64,000 bases of DNA, taken from Saprospiraceae bacterium. Its GTDB lineage: Bacteria > Bacteroidota > Bacteroidia > Chitinophagales > Saprospiraceae. Positions within the stretch are counted from its first letter, which is position 1. Every line of letters begins with the position of its first letter. Of this stretch, positions 36,219-45,895 are shown piece after piece. A program made the position numbers and the translations under genes. The notes beneath the pieces were generated by a model that saw nothing but the letters and a program-made list of their open reading frames with translations, was not told where the DNA came from and searched no databases. The DNA is taken from NCBI GenBank assembly GCA_027488935.1, contig JAIYAP010000081.1:62001-126000 (forward strand). The letters are read 5' to 3'.

Positions 36219-36303
36219 ACCCAGATTTAAATGGATTTGAGGGATCGATGGATAAAAAAATGATTTTCAATGGATTAAAATCCAGCCATTTTCATAACCA
36301 CTT
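36219..36303 (-). repeat. dispersed repeat family C, copy 3 (inside the kdp operon)
   Basis: An inverted 85-bp copy occupying most of the kdpA-kdpB gap. Read on the minus strand it ends ATTTAAATCTGGGT five bases before the kdpB ATG. Over its length it closely matches the copy at 30680-30764. Confidence 0.85.
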
Positions 36304-36319
36304 AGCGTTGGCTATATGC

Positions 36320-38005
36320 TTATTTGGTGAATAATTCAGCAATCGGACCTAAGGCGAGGGCTGGGAAGAAAGCAAGCGCGGCTACGATGGCGATGACGGC
36401 AAAAACCATGATGCCAAAGGTGCCGGTATCGGTTTTTAAGGTGCCTGCGCTTTCGGGAATGTACTTTTTGCCTGCTAAGATACCCGCAATGGCTACCGGA
36501 CCGATGATGGGCAAATAACGGGATAGAATGAGGATAAAACCGGTGCTGATGTTCCACCAGGGGGTGTTGTCACCCAGGCCCTCATAACCGCTGCCGTTGT
36601 TGGCCGCACTCGAAGTGTATTCGTACAGCATTTCGCTAAATCCGTGAAACGTGGGGTTGTTCAGGGTGCCCGCCGTGTATCCCGGGAAAGAAACTGCCAG
36701 CGCGGTGCCAGCCAGGATTAAAAAAGGATGCAGCAAGGCAATGATCATCGCAATTTTCATTTCCTTGGCTTCAATTTTTTTGCCCAAAAACTCAGGTGTC
36801 CGTCCCACCATCAAGCCGCTTACAAATACGGCTAAGATGATGAAAATGAAATAGTTGAGTATGCCCACCCCGCAACCGCCATAAAAACAGTTGGTCATCA
36901 TAGCCAGCAATTGGTTGATGCCCGCTACCGGCGTAAAACTGTCGTGCATGCCATTTACACTCCCCGTAGAAATGACGGTGGTGGCAATGCTCCAATAGGC
37001 CGTAGAAGCCGCTCCGAACCGCAGCTCTTTCCCTTCCATGTTTCCTCCGGGCTGTGATACACCGAGTTGATCCATGGCAGGACTCCCCTTCATTTCAGCA
37101 ACAATGGTCGGAATCGTAAGCAGTAAAAAGCCGATGGTCATCACGCTAAAGATTGTCCAGGCCAATTTGCGGCGTTTCAGAAAAATACCGAACGCGAAAA
37201 TCATGGCGAAAGGGATCAGCATTTGGGAGATCATTTCCACCATATTGGTCCAATAACTGGGATTTTCAAAGGGATGCGCGGAATTAGCACCAAAAAAACC
37301 GCCCCCATTGGTGCCCAAGTGTTTGATGGCCACAAAAGCCGCCACCGGGCCGCGACTTACTTGCACGGTATCGCCTTGCAAACTCACCACCGTGTCTTTG
37401 CCTTCGAAGGTCATGGGCGTACCGTTGAACATCAAAATGGCCGCAACAATCAGGCAAATGGGAAATAAAATGCGGGTGGCCGACTTTAAAAAGAAGTTAT
37501 AAAAGTTGCCCAGGGTTTGATAGGTGCCCGTGCGCAAGGCATAAAAAACGGTCACTGCCGCCGCCATACCCGTTGCTGCCGATACAAACTGCAGGAACAT
37601 CAGGAATAATTGTCCGAGGTAACTCAGACCGCTTTCACCCGAATAGTGCTGCAAATTGCAGTTGACGATAAAAGAAATGGCCGTGTTGAACGCCAAATGG
37701 CCGGACATGCTTGGATTGGCATCCGGATTGAGTGGCAACCAGCCCTGGTTCATAAGCACCGCCATGCCCAGCACAAACCACACGAGGTTGATGGTTAAGA
37801 GCGCCGCCATTTGTTGTTGCCAGGTCTGTTCCTGGCGCGCATCAATGCCCGACACTTTAAACAACAGGCGTTCAATGGGGTTAAAAAGGAAGTCTAAAAA
37901 CGTCCGTTCGTTGCCATATACTTTTGCCATGTAACTGCCGAGGGGCAGCGCAAGCAATAACGTGGCGGCGAACATGACGATGATTCCGAGTATTTCCGTG
38001 TTCAT
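36320..38005 (-). CDS. kdpA: KdpA, potassium-binding channel subunit
   Basis: From ATG 38005 (NTEILGIIVMFAATLLLALPLG) 561 residues, 10 or so membrane helices. Selectivity-filter-like segments include NTAISFIVNCNLQHYSGE, KHLGTNGGGFFGANSAHPFENP and TNCFYGGCGVGILNY, all diagnostic of KdpA; SSAANNGSGYEGL is also present. Four bases separate kdpF and kdpA. The upstream extension to 38053 overlaps kdpF and is rejected. Confidence 0.97.
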   Translation of the reverse strand: MNTEILGIIVMFAATLLLALPLGSYMAKVYGNERTFLDFLFNPIERLLFKVSGIDARQEQTWQQQMAALLTINLVWFVLGMAVLMNQGWLPLNPDANPSMSGHLAFNTAISFIVNCNLQHYSGESGLSYLGQLFLMFLQFVSAATGMAAAVTVFYALRTGTYQTLGNFYNFFLKSATRILFPICLIVAAILMFNGTPMTFEGKDTVVSLQGDTVQVSRGPVAAFVAIKHLGTNGGGFFGANSAHPFENPSYWTNMVEMISQMLIPFAMIFAFGIFLKRRKLAWTIFSVMTIGFLLLTIPTIVAEMKGSPAMDQLGVSQPGGNMEGKELRFGAASTAYWSIATTVISTGSVNGMHDSFTPVAGINQLLAMMTNCFYGGCGVGILNYFIFIILAVFVSGLMVGRTPEFLGKKIEAKEMKIAMIIALLHPFLILAGTALAVSFPGYTAGTLNNPTFHGFSEMLYEYTSSAANNGSGYEGLGDNTPWWNISTGFILILSRYLPIIGPVAIAGILAGKKYIPESAGTLKTDTGTFGIMVFAVIAIVAALAFFPALALGPIAELFTK

Positions 38006-38009
38006 GGGT

Positions 38010-38087
38010 TTAGAATTTTTCGGGTTTGAGCAGGACGTAACACATATAGCCAAAAACAGCCAGTGCGACGAAGAAGAGGATCATCAT
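38010..38087 (-). CDS. kdpF: KdpF, small membrane subunit
   Basis: A 25-codon frame starting at tandem ATGs (38087, 38084): MMILFFVALAVFGYM, then CYVLLKPEKF and stop. One hydrophobic helix and the charged tail with L-x-K-P-E-K are typical of KdpF, which stabilises KdpABC. It is four bases upstream of kdpA and is the first gene of the operon behind a sigma-54-type promoter. Confidence 0.85.
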   Translation of the reverse strand: MMILFFVALAVFGYMCYVLLKPEKF

Positions 38088-38209
38088 GGCTTAAATGTTT
38101 TCGAAGAATGAAATGGATTTGTAAAAAAGGGCGAAACAAAGCAGCCCGGCAAGCACAAGTAGAACAGCAGTCATTGGATATGCGCATTGTTTGGTGTATG
38201 CCAATAAGG

Positions 38210-38224
38210 GCAAAGCTTGTGCCT
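38210..38224 (-). promoter_or_regulatory. sigma-54 promoter (-24/-12) of kdpFABC
   Basis: The minus strand reads AGGCACAAGCTTTGC, matching TGGCACR-N4-TTGC at all informative positions but the first, with GG and GC exactly 12 apart. The predicted start lies about 110 nt before kdpF. An NtrC-type activator with GAFTGA motif is encoded next door, which supports the call. Confidence 0.65.
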
Positions 38225-38302
38225 GTGGGCACGAAGCATTGTCAATAGGCTGGAAAACAATGACTTAGGTAGAATATAATAGAAATGCAGCGTTTCAAAC
38301 CC

Positions 38303-38333
38303 TATCGTTTTGAGGGTATTGACTATATCGTTT
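38303..38333. promoter_or_regulatory. possible activator sites (TATCGTTT direct repeats)
   Basis: TATCGTTT occurs at 38303-38310 and 38326-38333, about two helical turns apart and 80-120 bp upstream of the sigma-54 box, where enhancer-binding proteins usually bind. This rests on position and repetition only. Confidence 0.25.
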
Positions 38334-38400
38334 CGCTATGGTAGCAATGTTCGTTGGTATTGTTTATCTGCATCCAGTCTGTAAAATCTCGCCGCCAAGT

Positions 38401-38453
38401 GTACTCCCTACTGACGGGGCGACTTTTTCAGTCACCCCGCCAGTAGGGAGTAC
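38401..38453. repeat. palindrome family A, copy 3
   Basis: Arms GTACTCCCTACT and AGTAGGGAGTAC pair perfectly (12 bp) yet share almost no middle sequence with copies 1 and 2. The core is the same as in copy 2. It lies in the 800-bp gap between kdpF and the response regulator. Confidence 0.88.
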
Positions 38454-38592
38454 ATGATAGGGCATAAATATGTGTGCATTTACGCGCTATTTTTTTGATG
38501 TTTGAGATCTTATCAAGGACTTATAATTAAATGAAAAATATTTTAATGCAAATGTTTTTGATAATCAATGATTTAAAGTTAATTTTAGCATC

Positions 38593-38768
38593 GTTACTTT
38601 TTTGCCTTGATGCAAAAAAGTAACCAAAAAAAATCAAGACTCTATTCAAATCCAACGATTTTGCTGCCATCTCCGGCGGGTTCGCAACCAAACTCGCCCC
38701 TCCTACGTCGGGGCTCAAACATGGTTGCTCTCTGCCGCCTCCAATGGCGCAAAATCGGGATTTGAATA
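38593..38768. repeat. fold-back intergenic element with nested stems
   Basis: GTTACTTTTTTGC (38593-38605) pairs perfectly with GCAAAAAAGTAAC (38612-38624). Then left arm 38643-38670 (TATTCAAATCC...TTTTGCTGCCAT) pairs with right arm 38744-38768. Inside, GGCGG/GCAACCA pairs with TGGTTGC/GCCGCC, and GCCCC pairs with GGGGC at the tip. An 86-codon frame runs through it, but the nested pairing explains the sequence better. It looks like a non-autonomous mobile or repetitive element. Confidence 0.7.
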
Positions 38769-38814
38769 AGGTCGGAAGAAACCCCAACTAAATATCTCAA
38801 AAAAGAAAAGAGTC

Positions 38815-38849
38815 ATCCCGAATTTTAGTTTTCACCAAAATTCGGGATG
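38815..38849 (-). terminator. terminator-like hairpin, palindrome family B copy 3
   Basis: ATCCCGAATTTT and AAAATTCGGGAT form the stem. On the minus strand the tract after it is T-rich (CTCTTTTCTTTTTT). It lies 36 bp after the response-regulator stop codon. Confidence 0.75.
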
Positions 38850-38884
38850 ACGCCCATGTTAAGCATTTGGATATTGTAGCTGGC

Positions 38885-40231
38885 TTACTGAATCTTATAT
38901 TCCTCCAGTTTCCGATACAAGGTAGTAATGGCAATATTCAGCAGGCGCGCCGCTTCGGACTTATTGCCGTTCGTATAATTTATTACTTTTTGAATATGCA
39001 GCCGTTCCACACTCGACAAATCAAAGGCCGAAAGCACGGTATTGGCACCGCTTTCCATCGGTTTTTGTTGCAAATCAATGGGCAACGAATCAATATCAAT
39101 GGTATCCTGGTCGGTGAGGATCACGCTGCGTTCGATGATGTTTTTTAATTCGCGGATATTTCCCTTCCAGGTATTATTCTTTAAAAAAGCTAAATATTGA
39201 TCTGTGACATGATTGATTTTCTTATTCGATCGAGCCGCAAACATCGCGACAAAATGCCTGGCCAGGGGTTCAATATCCAGCACGCGCTCGCGCAGGGGCG
39301 GTAATTTTATTTGAAATACAGAAATACGATAATAAAGATCTTCGCGAAAATGACCGGCTTCTATTTCCTGTTGCAAATTGCGGTTCGTGGCAGCAATAAT
39401 GCGAACATTTACCTTGGTTATTTTGGTGTCACCTACCCGGATAAAGGTGCCCGTTTCGAGCACACGCAGGAGTTTTGCTTGCAAATCCAGGGCCATTTCA
39501 CCAATTTCATCCAAAAATAAAGTACCCTGATTGGCTTCTTCAAACAAACCTTTTTGATCCTTTAAAGCACCTGTGAATGCGCCCGCTTTATGGCCAAAAA
39601 GTTCATTTTCCAGCAAATCTTTGCTAAATGCGGCGCAATTGATGGCCACAAAACTGTATTGGTTGCGGGCGCTTTCCTGGTGAATGGCCTGTGCAAACAC
39701 CTCTTTTCCCGTGCCCGTTTCGCCGGTAAGCAGCACCGTCGTATCCGTGATGGCCACTTTTCTGGCAAATTCAATGGCTTGTTGAATAGATTTTGATTTG
39801 CCAATAATATTTTCGAATGCGTATTTATTTCCGAGTTGTTTTTCTAATTGTTTTACCCGTTTTGCTAAATTTACTTTTTCCGTAACGCGGGAAAGCAGGG
39901 GAATTATTTTATTATTATCATCCCCTTTTACAATATAATCAAATGCGCCATTTTTAATTGCCTGCACGCCATCGGGAATATTGCCGTAAGCCGTCATTAA
40001 AATCACCTCAACAGGCGGGTATTTTTCTTTAATTTCTTTACAAAGATCCACGCCATTGCCGTCGGGCAATTTCACATCACAGAGTACCGCGTCGATATTA
40101 TTTTGCTCCAGTTTTTTCAGGGCCGTTTTACAATCGCCCGCTTGCAGCACTTCATATCCCTCCAAACTGACAATTTTGGTCAGCAAACTGCGGAGTTTTT
40201 CTTCATCATCGATGATTAGTACGGTTTTCAT
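38885..40231 (-). CDS. NtrC-family sigma-54-dependent response regulator of the kdp locus
   Basis: 448 residues. Receiver domain 1-120: IIDDEEKL, VLCDVKLPDG (phospho-Asp about 54), MTAYG, K about 104. The AAA+ domain has Walker A LLTGETGTGKEVFA, the sigma-54 contact loop GHKAGAFTGAL, Walker B GTLFLDEIGEM and arginine finger region FREDLYYRISVF. A Fis-type HTH lies at the end (NKSEAARLLNIAITTLYRKLEEY). Classical kdp loci use the OmpR-type KdpE; this is a replacement. TATCTTTG at 40258-40265 (minus) gives it a sigma-A-type promoter of its own. Confidence 0.93.
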   Translation of the reverse strand: MKTVLIIDDEEKLRSLLTKIVSLEGYEVLQAGDCKTALKKLEQNNIDAVLCDVKLPDGNGVDLCKEIKEKYPPVEVILMTAYGNIPDGVQAIKNGAFDYIVKGDDNNKIIPLLSRVTEKVNLAKRVKQLEKQLGNKYAFENIIGKSKSIQQAIEFARKVAITDTTVLLTGETGTGKEVFAQAIHQESARNQYSFVAINCAAFSKDLLENELFGHKAGAFTGALKDQKGLFEEANQGTLFLDEIGEMALDLQAKLLRVLETGTFIRVGDTKITKVNVRIIAATNRNLQQEIEAGHFREDLYYRISVFQIKLPPLRERVLDIEPLARHFVAMFAARSNKKINHVTDQYLAFLKNNTWKGNIRELKNIIERSVILTDQDTIDIDSLPIDLQQKPMESGANTVLSAFDLSSVERLHIQKVINYTNGNKSEAARLLNIAITTLYRKLEEYKIQ

Positions 40232-40275
40232 GTGCTTGTGTTGCTTTTATCGCAGGGCAAAGATAAACCAAGTAT

Positions 40276-40315
40276 AAAAAAAAAACGCCGGCCTTAGGAG
40301 AGACCGACGCTTTTT
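40276..40315. terminator. bidirectional hairpin with A- and T-tracts
   Basis: A10, then a 9-bp stem (ACGCCGGCC with GACCGACGC, G-T pairs allowed), then T5. It lies 150 bp after the minus-strand hypothetical gene at 40461-40883 and would isolate it from the response-regulator promoter. Confidence 0.6.
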
Positions 40316-40460
40316 CAAATGTACCCGGGGTTTACCAGGTTATGGAATTCAAATGGGTGTGTTCAAATAATTGGCTTTTTGGGATACTTCTAAATTAATT
40401 TGCTAATTTTAAATCTAAGGGACTTGGATTTATTTAGCCTTAATTAAATTAGATCCTTGC

Positions 40461-40883
40461 TTATCTGAAAAACGAAACGCTGTTATTCGTGTGATCTATT
40501 TTTATATACAGCGTATCGGTATTTGCTTTTGAATAACCCGTTACCGCTATTCTATTTCCGGCATCAAATGGTGTTGTCGAGTGTTTTATAATAAAGGTTT
40601 CTAAATGCGCAACCAATATTTCTGAAAGATCAAAATCGGTATGAATCGGTAGGAAATCTCCACTGGTACTTGGTGGACTTATTAAGACCGTCAGGGTTCG
40701 ATTCGCGGTGACTGATAGCCAGACTACATCCTGCGTTACCATGGATGTATTTTGTGCCGGATCGGACAATCCTATCACTTCTTCAATGACGATCGTCTCC
40801 TTTGCTTCAGAACTCTTGAAGATGTGCCAGTAGGGTATTCCAACGGTTTGGGAGTTTGAGTACGTATTCTTTGTGATAGCCAT
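40461..40883 (-). CDS. unrecognised 140-residue protein
   Basis: From ATG 40883 (MAITKNTYSNSQTVGIPYWHIF) the product is 140 residues without signal peptide or membrane segment. It appears all-beta: TIVIEEVIGL, TQDVVWLSVTANRTLTVLI, NRIAVTGYSK, LYIKIDHTNNSVSFF. I do not recognise the family. The start at 40931 adds a stretch with no support. A terminator-like hairpin follows. A lone gene; role unknown. Confidence 0.55.
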   Translation of the reverse strand: MAITKNTYSNSQTVGIPYWHIFKSSEAKETIVIEEVIGLSDPAQNTSMVTQDVVWLSVTANRTLTVLISPPSTSGDFLPIHTDFDLSEILVAHLETFIIKHSTTPFDAGNRIAVTGYSKANTDTLYIKIDHTNNSVSFFR

Positions 40884-41087
40884 AGTGAAAAAGTTTTCAC
40901 AAATGTGCTGGAAACGATATGTAAATACCAAAGAAAAGGGAAAACATAAATAAGCCCTGAATCAATCAAAAACAGAGCGCCCAATGGCCTAAAAAATGAT
41001 CTAAAAAAAAGATAATCAATTACTTAATACTTGAAAATTTATGCCTTTTTTTGTGCTTTTCAATCTGTAAAATGAAATATTGTTCGA

Positions 41088-42728
41088 ATGGGAAGAGCGT
41101 CTAACATGGTACCCGTTACCAGTGTGTTACAAAAGGTGTACAATTTGGTGATTGTGCTCACCGGACATGAGAAACGGATGTTTTTGAATTTTAAAGAACG
41201 GTTGTCTACCAAAGGAGATCAAGAACCAACTGCGACCGAGTACCTTGAACTTTACAAATACTTGCTTGCGTTTCAAAAGTCCAAAAAACTGCCTAATACC
41301 CTGAGTCGATATTTACAATCCAAATTTGGAAATGAACGACGCGCTAAGATAACAGAACTTGCGGACTATTTATACAAACGTATCCTAGAAAGTTTGCGCC
41401 GGACGGAGTCCAATGATCTTTCGCGTTTTAGTAAAGCGAACGGCTTGTTGCAGGATATTCATTTTTTGTATGGTCGGAACTTATATAATGAATGTTTGGA
41501 TCATATTAAAAAAGCGGAAACGATTGTTGAATTGCTGCACAACTATCCGATGCTGCTGGAATTGAATAGTTGGAAATGGAAAGTGTACACGGCGCTCCAA
41601 TTGATAACAGATGATTATCATGAGATCTTCGTTCAAATTGCTGCACGGAATGCGCAATTATTGCGCTGGATGAGCCAAGCGAATATGTATTGTGCGACTT
41701 CCAAAAAATTATTTTTTCTGATTGCACGCAAGAAGTCATTAACTTCAGACATGGAATCCGAAATGAAGCAACAATTATTCGATGCTTTGCCTGATCCGGC
41801 CAAATCCGAAAGTCCTTTAGTTCAGTATTGGTATTACTTAGCCAGGATTTATTGGTTAATTCTTAAAAAATCAAGTATCCCTTCTGCTGAAATTAAAAAT
41901 CGGGAAGAAACCTTTCTTGAATACTATGACGCCGTATTGCGCCAATTTGAAGGAAAAAACCGGCTACGCAAGGATGAAGAATCCATGTTATACATGCTAG
42001 TGGTTGATAACTACCTAAATTTCTGTATTCGCAATAACTTGAAAGATCGATACGAAAAAATTCAACAATCAATTAGCCAAAGTGAAGATACCCTCAGTTA
42101 CTTGCGCTCTGTGCTGTTTACCAAAATAAGTGAAGCCCTTGGGCAATTTGAATTTGATATTGCCCACGATTTGATTTTAAAGGAAGATTATTTGCCAAAA
42201 GTAGAAAATATTCGAGCAAAAATCCCTGAAACGAGGCTTGTAGCAATATGGTTTACCTGCGGACAAGTGTATTTTATTCTGTCCGATTTCGAAATGGCCC
42301 AATCCCTCTTTAAAAAAATTACCGAAGAAGTGAGCCCACAGGTACGCCCGGATTTGGCTATTTCCAGCCAACTATTTCAATCTATTGTGTATTTTGAAAC
42401 AAAATCTGGCGGAAACCGGCATTTCGAAATACTTGAAAACTTACGCAAAAGCCTGAAAAAAAGGAATCAAGACGAAGCGGTTTATAAAAAGATTTTGAGC
42501 CTACTCAATTATGCTTTTAAAAACATTCCGCGCAACAAGCTCAAAAAAATGGAACCAACAGAGGTAATGAATCTTACCGCTAAAATCAGTCAATTACGCG
42601 ATGACTTCAAAGCAAACGGCAACCGCATTGATGCTAAATTGATTTTTGCCTGGATGGCTGCGCGTATTAACAATACCAGCATTCGCGAAGAGCTAGAAAA
42701 AGAGCGCCCTCAAAACACAAGTTTATAA
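41088..42728 (+). CDS. unrecognised all-helical (TPR-like) protein, 546 residues
   Basis: Long helical protein with no signal peptide. It opens VYNLVIVLTGHEKRMFLNF and has YLELYKYLLAFQKS, LADYLYKRILESLRR, GRNLYNECLDHIKKAETIV, IWFTCGQVYFILSDFEMAQSLFKKI: amphipathic pairs resembling TPR or HAT repeats. The C-terminus is charged. Similar orphan proteins of about this size occur in Saprospiraceae, by my recollection only. ATG 41106 is an alternative start. It is convergent with the photolyase gene and overlaps it by 6 bp. Function unknown; a scaffold is plausible. Confidence 0.75.
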   Translation: MGRASNMVPVTSVLQKVYNLVIVLTGHEKRMFLNFKERLSTKGDQEPTATEYLELYKYLLAFQKSKKLPNTLSRYLQSKFGNERRAKITELADYLYKRILESLRRTESNDLSRFSKANGLLQDIHFLYGRNLYNECLDHIKKAETIVELLHNYPMLLELNSWKWKVYTALQLITDDYHEIFVQIAARNAQLLRWMSQANMYCATSKKLFFLIARKKSLTSDMESEMKQQLFDALPDPAKSESPLVQYWYYLARIYWLILKKSSIPSAEIKNREETFLEYYDAVLRQFEGKNRLRKDEESMLYMLVVDNYLNFCIRNNLKDRYEKIQQSISQSEDTLSYLRSVLFTKISEALGQFEFDIAHDLILKEDYLPKVENIRAKIPETRLVAIWFTCGQVYFILSDFEMAQSLFKKITEEVSPQVRPDLAISSQLFQSIVYFETKSGGNRHFEILENLRKSLKKRNQDEAVYKKILSLLNYAFKNIPRNKLKKMEPTEVMNLTAKISQLRDDFKANGNRIDAKLIFAWMAARINNTSIREELEKERPQNTSL

Positions 42729-44267
42729 CGCATCAATGTGCGTGAGGTAATAAGCAGCCTGCGCCAATAAATCCGCGCGCGCCTCCGGTTTCATGTTATG
42801 CCATACCTTGTACATCATACCAATCCGTGGATTTTTTGCCAATTTTGCTTCATGCCGATCGTAAAAATTCCAGTATAAACTGTTAAACGGGCACGCTTTC
42901 TCTCCCGTTTTCTTTGATTTATCGTAGTAACAACCTGTGCAATAGGAACTCATTTTATGGATGTAACTGGCCGAGCTTACATACGGTTTGGAGCCCACAA
43001 TGCCGCCATCTGCGAATTGGCTCATGCCGCGTGTATTCGTAATTTCAACCCACTCAATCGCATCGATGTAGATTCCAAGGTACCACTGATCTACCGCATC
43101 CGGATGCACGCCGGCCAGGAGCGCAAAGTTGCCGGTAAGCATCAAGCGTTGAATATGATGGGCGTACGCATAGTCGAGCGATTGGGTAATGGCATGTTTC
43201 AGGCAATTCATCTTGGTCTCGCCCGTCCAAAACCACGCGGGTAATTTTTCTGAATGCTCGAAATAATTCAGATTAGCGTACTCCGGCATTTTTAACCAAT
43301 AAATGCCGCGCATGTATTCGCGCCATCCAATAATTTGACGCACAAATCCTTCTAATTGATTGTAGGCAATTTGATCGGGCCGTTTATGGTAGGCTTCAAT
43401 CGCCCGGTTTACCACCTCTTTCGGTGATATTAACTTGATATTCAAGGAAAAAGATAAACGTGCGTGGTACAACGACCATGCATTGGGCACCATCGCATCC
43501 TGATAGGTTCCAAATAAAGGCAAACAATGTGCTATAAAAAAATCAAGCAGTTGCAACGATTGTACCCGGTCGATGGGCCATATAAATTGCGTTGCATCTA
43601 CGGTTCCAATTGTTTTAATATTTGCTTTTTCAATTTCCGAGGCAATTTCAACCACATTATTTGAAAATAATAATGGCGGTATGGGTTGGTGGTTTTTGGG
43701 TAATTTCTGCCGATTGTCTTCATCAAAATTCCATTGGTCGTGCAAGGGTTTGTCGTCATCCTGCATGAGCACCCGGTGTTTTTTGCGCATGTACCGATAA
43801 AACGTTTCCATCAAGTACATTTTTTTGCCTTCAAACAAGGTGGCAAGCTCCGTTCGGGTGCTGTAAAAGTGTTCGGTATCGATTACTTTAAAGGGTATAT
43901 CTAGTTGGTCGGTAAATGCGTCCAAATGCGCCTGCACCCGGTATTCGTCCGGCAACAGGTACTCAAATTGCGTAAATTGATGCGCTTGGATTAAGGCCGC
44001 ACAATTTTTGTCAAACTGTTGTAAATTGGTTGGGTCATTTAATTTAATATAAATAACATGATGATTTTCAGACCTTAATACTTCACAGAAATGCCGCATT
44101 GCCGCAAAAAAACCAATTACTTTTTGAATATGATGTTGTGCATAATCGGTTTCAGACCGAATTTCCATCAGCACATACGTAACCGAATCATCTGCCTGTT
44201 GGAACCACGCATGGTTGATGTTGAGTTGATCGCCTAAAATAAGTCGGAGTATTTTGGGTTTTGTCAT
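42723..44267 (-). CDS. prokaryotic FeS photolyase (PhrB/FeS-BCP type, (6-4) class)
   Basis: From ATG 44267 ([21 protein letters not shown]) the product is 514 residues. The opening ILGDQL and the absence of the usual HRDLR motif are typical of FeS-BCP proteins. Near the C-terminus [20 protein letters not shown], together with an upstream cysteine (MNCLKHAI), supplies the four cysteine ligands of the [4Fe-4S] cluster. FAD-binding segments include [10 protein letters not shown] and [33 protein letters not shown]. Such enzymes repair (6-4) photoproducts. The start codon overlaps the preceding gene's stop (ATGA). Confidence 0.88.
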   Translation of the reverse strand: MTKPKILRLILGDQLNINHAWFQQADDSVTYVLMEIRSETDYAQHHIQKVIGFFAAMRHFCEVLRSENHHVIYIKLNDPTNLQQFDKNCAALIQAHQFTQFEYLLPDEYRVQAHLDAFTDQLDIPFKVIDTEHFYSTRTELATLFEGKKMYLMETFYRYMRKKHRVLMQDDDKPLHDQWNFDEDNRQKLPKNHQPIPPLLFSNNVVEIASEIEKANIKTIGTVDATQFIWPIDRVQSLQLLDFFIAHCLPLFGTYQDAMVPNAWSLYHARLSFSLNIKLISPKEVVNRAIEAYHKRPDQIAYNQLEGFVRQIIGWREYMRGIYWLKMPEYANLNYFEHSEKLPAWFWTGETKMNCLKHAITQSLDYAYAHHIQRLMLTGNFALLAGVHPDAVDQWYLGIYIDAIEWVEITNTRGMSQFADGGIVGSKPYVSSASYIHKMSSYCTGCYYDKSKKTGEKACPFNSLYWNFYDRHEAKLAKNPRIGMMYKVWHNMKPEARADLLAQAAYYLTHIDAL

Positions 44268-45739
44268 TGTTTTTCTCTGTTTGGGTTTACGTGTTTGGCC
44301 AGGATCCGTTTCCCTTCTATTTTGACGGCATCTTTTTTCCTGGAACCCCACATGATATCGCTGGCCGCTTTTCGGGTTGTTTCCACATCGACAATCGGCG
44401 CGGGATAATCTTTCCCGATGATACAACCATATAATTGTTGTTCGATGGGGGTTAGTTTGTACGGTTCATGGATTAAAGTCGCGGGAACATGCGCCAATTC
44501 GGGCACCCATTGTTTGATAAAAAGTCCTTCCGGGTCGTGCTCTTCTGAATTTTTGATCGGGTTATAAATCCGAATGGTATTTACACCGGTCGTACCACTT
44601 TGCATTTGTATTTGCGGATAGTGTATACCGGGCTCATAATCAAGGAATTGCCGGGCCAGGAAATGTAATTCGCGCCAATCTTGCCATAAATTGAAGGAAA
44701 AGAATGAAACGACCATGGCGCGCATTCTAAAATTCAGGTAGCCCGTTGCCACCACGCAGCGCATGCAGGCATCAATGATCGGCACCCCTGTTTGTCCGGT
44801 TTGCCAGGCGGTGATATAGGCCTCGTTCCTGGGCTTTTCGATGGCGTTGTAAGCCCGGTTTATGTTTTCAAATTCATAGCGGCATTCATCTTCAAACTTT
44901 TGTATAAAATGGCAATGCCAGTGCAAACGCGAAATAAAATTTGATAAAGCCCTTTTGTTTTTAGATGTTTCAAAATGTTGTTGGGTGTATTGGTAAACCA
45001 TCCGCATGCTGATGTTGCCATAGGCCAGGTACGGCGAAAGGCGGCTGCATCCTTTCCGGCTCAACAAGGGTTTGCTGATGTGTTTGCTATAGTAAATATG
45101 CCGGTCCTTTATAAAGCTATATAAATATTGCCAGGCCCAGTATTCGCCGCCTTCTTGAAAGTTTTTATGGCGGGTGGTAATAGCAGTATCTAAAGCATCC
45201 CCTTTTATGGAATTGTACATCGCATCCTCCAACTGTACACAATTCCATTTATCTTCCGCAATGATTTTGGGCGCTTCCGACATTTTGTCTTCCCAGCGTT
45301 TTTCCCATTGTTTCCTGGATTTTAGTTTTCGGACAATGCCATTGGTCTGGGATTCGTGCCAGGGAATGCGCTGCGCTGCAAATAGTGTTTGCATGGCCTT
45401 GTCGCGCTCATACGTTAAGCCATTTCCGATTTCTTGCGAACTATAAACACCCTGAATATCAAAGGATTGAAAGAGTGTTTCAAACACACTTTTGGCTTCA
45501 TGTTGAAAAACATAAACCCGGGCATTGATTTTTTCGAGTTGCGTATTCATGGCCGACAGCGATTCCCAAACAAAGCGCCAATGCCGCACATCGCTATCCG
45601 GGTAGGCCATCACGGAAGGTTCAAAAATATACAGGAGCAATACCGGATGTTGCGCTTGGAACGCAAAATAAAGGGCCTCGTTGTCAAGCAGGCGCAAATC
45701 GCGTTTAAACCATACAATGCTGATTGATTGCTTTGACAT
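44264..45739 (-). CDS. FAD-binding cryptochrome/deoxyribodipyrimidine photolyase
   Basis: From ATG 45739, 491 residues. The N-terminal Rossmann domain has [16 protein letters not shown], the photolyase/cryptochrome signature. The FAD-binding C-terminal domain has [60 protein letters not shown] and [19 protein letters not shown]. It groups by motifs with bacterial cry/photolyase genes of marine and freshwater Bacteroidota, but the repair class cannot be decided from sequence alone. ATGA overlap with the FeS photolyase indicates coupled expression. The longer frame to 45814 lacks similarity. Confidence 0.88.
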   Translation of the reverse strand: MSKQSISIVWFKRDLRLLDNEALYFAFQAQHPVLLLYIFEPSVMAYPDSDVRHWRFVWESLSAMNTQLEKINARVYVFQHEAKSVFETLFQSFDIQGVYSSQEIGNGLTYERDKAMQTLFAAQRIPWHESQTNGIVRKLKSRKQWEKRWEDKMSEAPKIIAEDKWNCVQLEDAMYNSIKGDALDTAITTRHKNFQEGGEYWAWQYLYSFIKDRHIYYSKHISKPLLSRKGCSRLSPYLAYGNISMRMVYQYTQQHFETSKNKRALSNFISRLHWHCHFIQKFEDECRYEFENINRAYNAIEKPRNEAYITAWQTGQTGVPIIDACMRCVVATGYLNFRMRAMVVSFFSFNLWQDWRELHFLARQFLDYEPGIHYPQIQMQSGTTGVNTIRIYNPIKNSEEHDPEGLFIKQWVPELAHVPATLIHEPYKLTPIEQQLYGCIIGKDYPAPIVDVETTRKAASDIMWGSRKKDAVKIEGKRILAKHVNPNREKQ

Positions 45740-45895
45740 ATACTTTGTGGCGTGTAGTGCCTGAGAACATTCATTTTGAGGTTTTGTTTTGGACGCGTCG
45801 GGAAATAGAATCATTTAAGCGGGCGTTGATAAATACAAGCAAGGCATGCAGCAAAAAGCCTTTTCCTTGCACCTACCTTAAAACGCAAGCCGCTT

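Noticed and set aside
38160-38212. Second sigma-54-like site (TTGGCATACACC...ATGC on the minus strand)
   Set aside because: The GG and GC elements are about 17 bp apart instead of 12.
38527-38787. Minus-strand frame of 86 codons in the kdp upstream gap
   Set aside because: It is explained by the nested fold-back element and its 13-bp hairpin.
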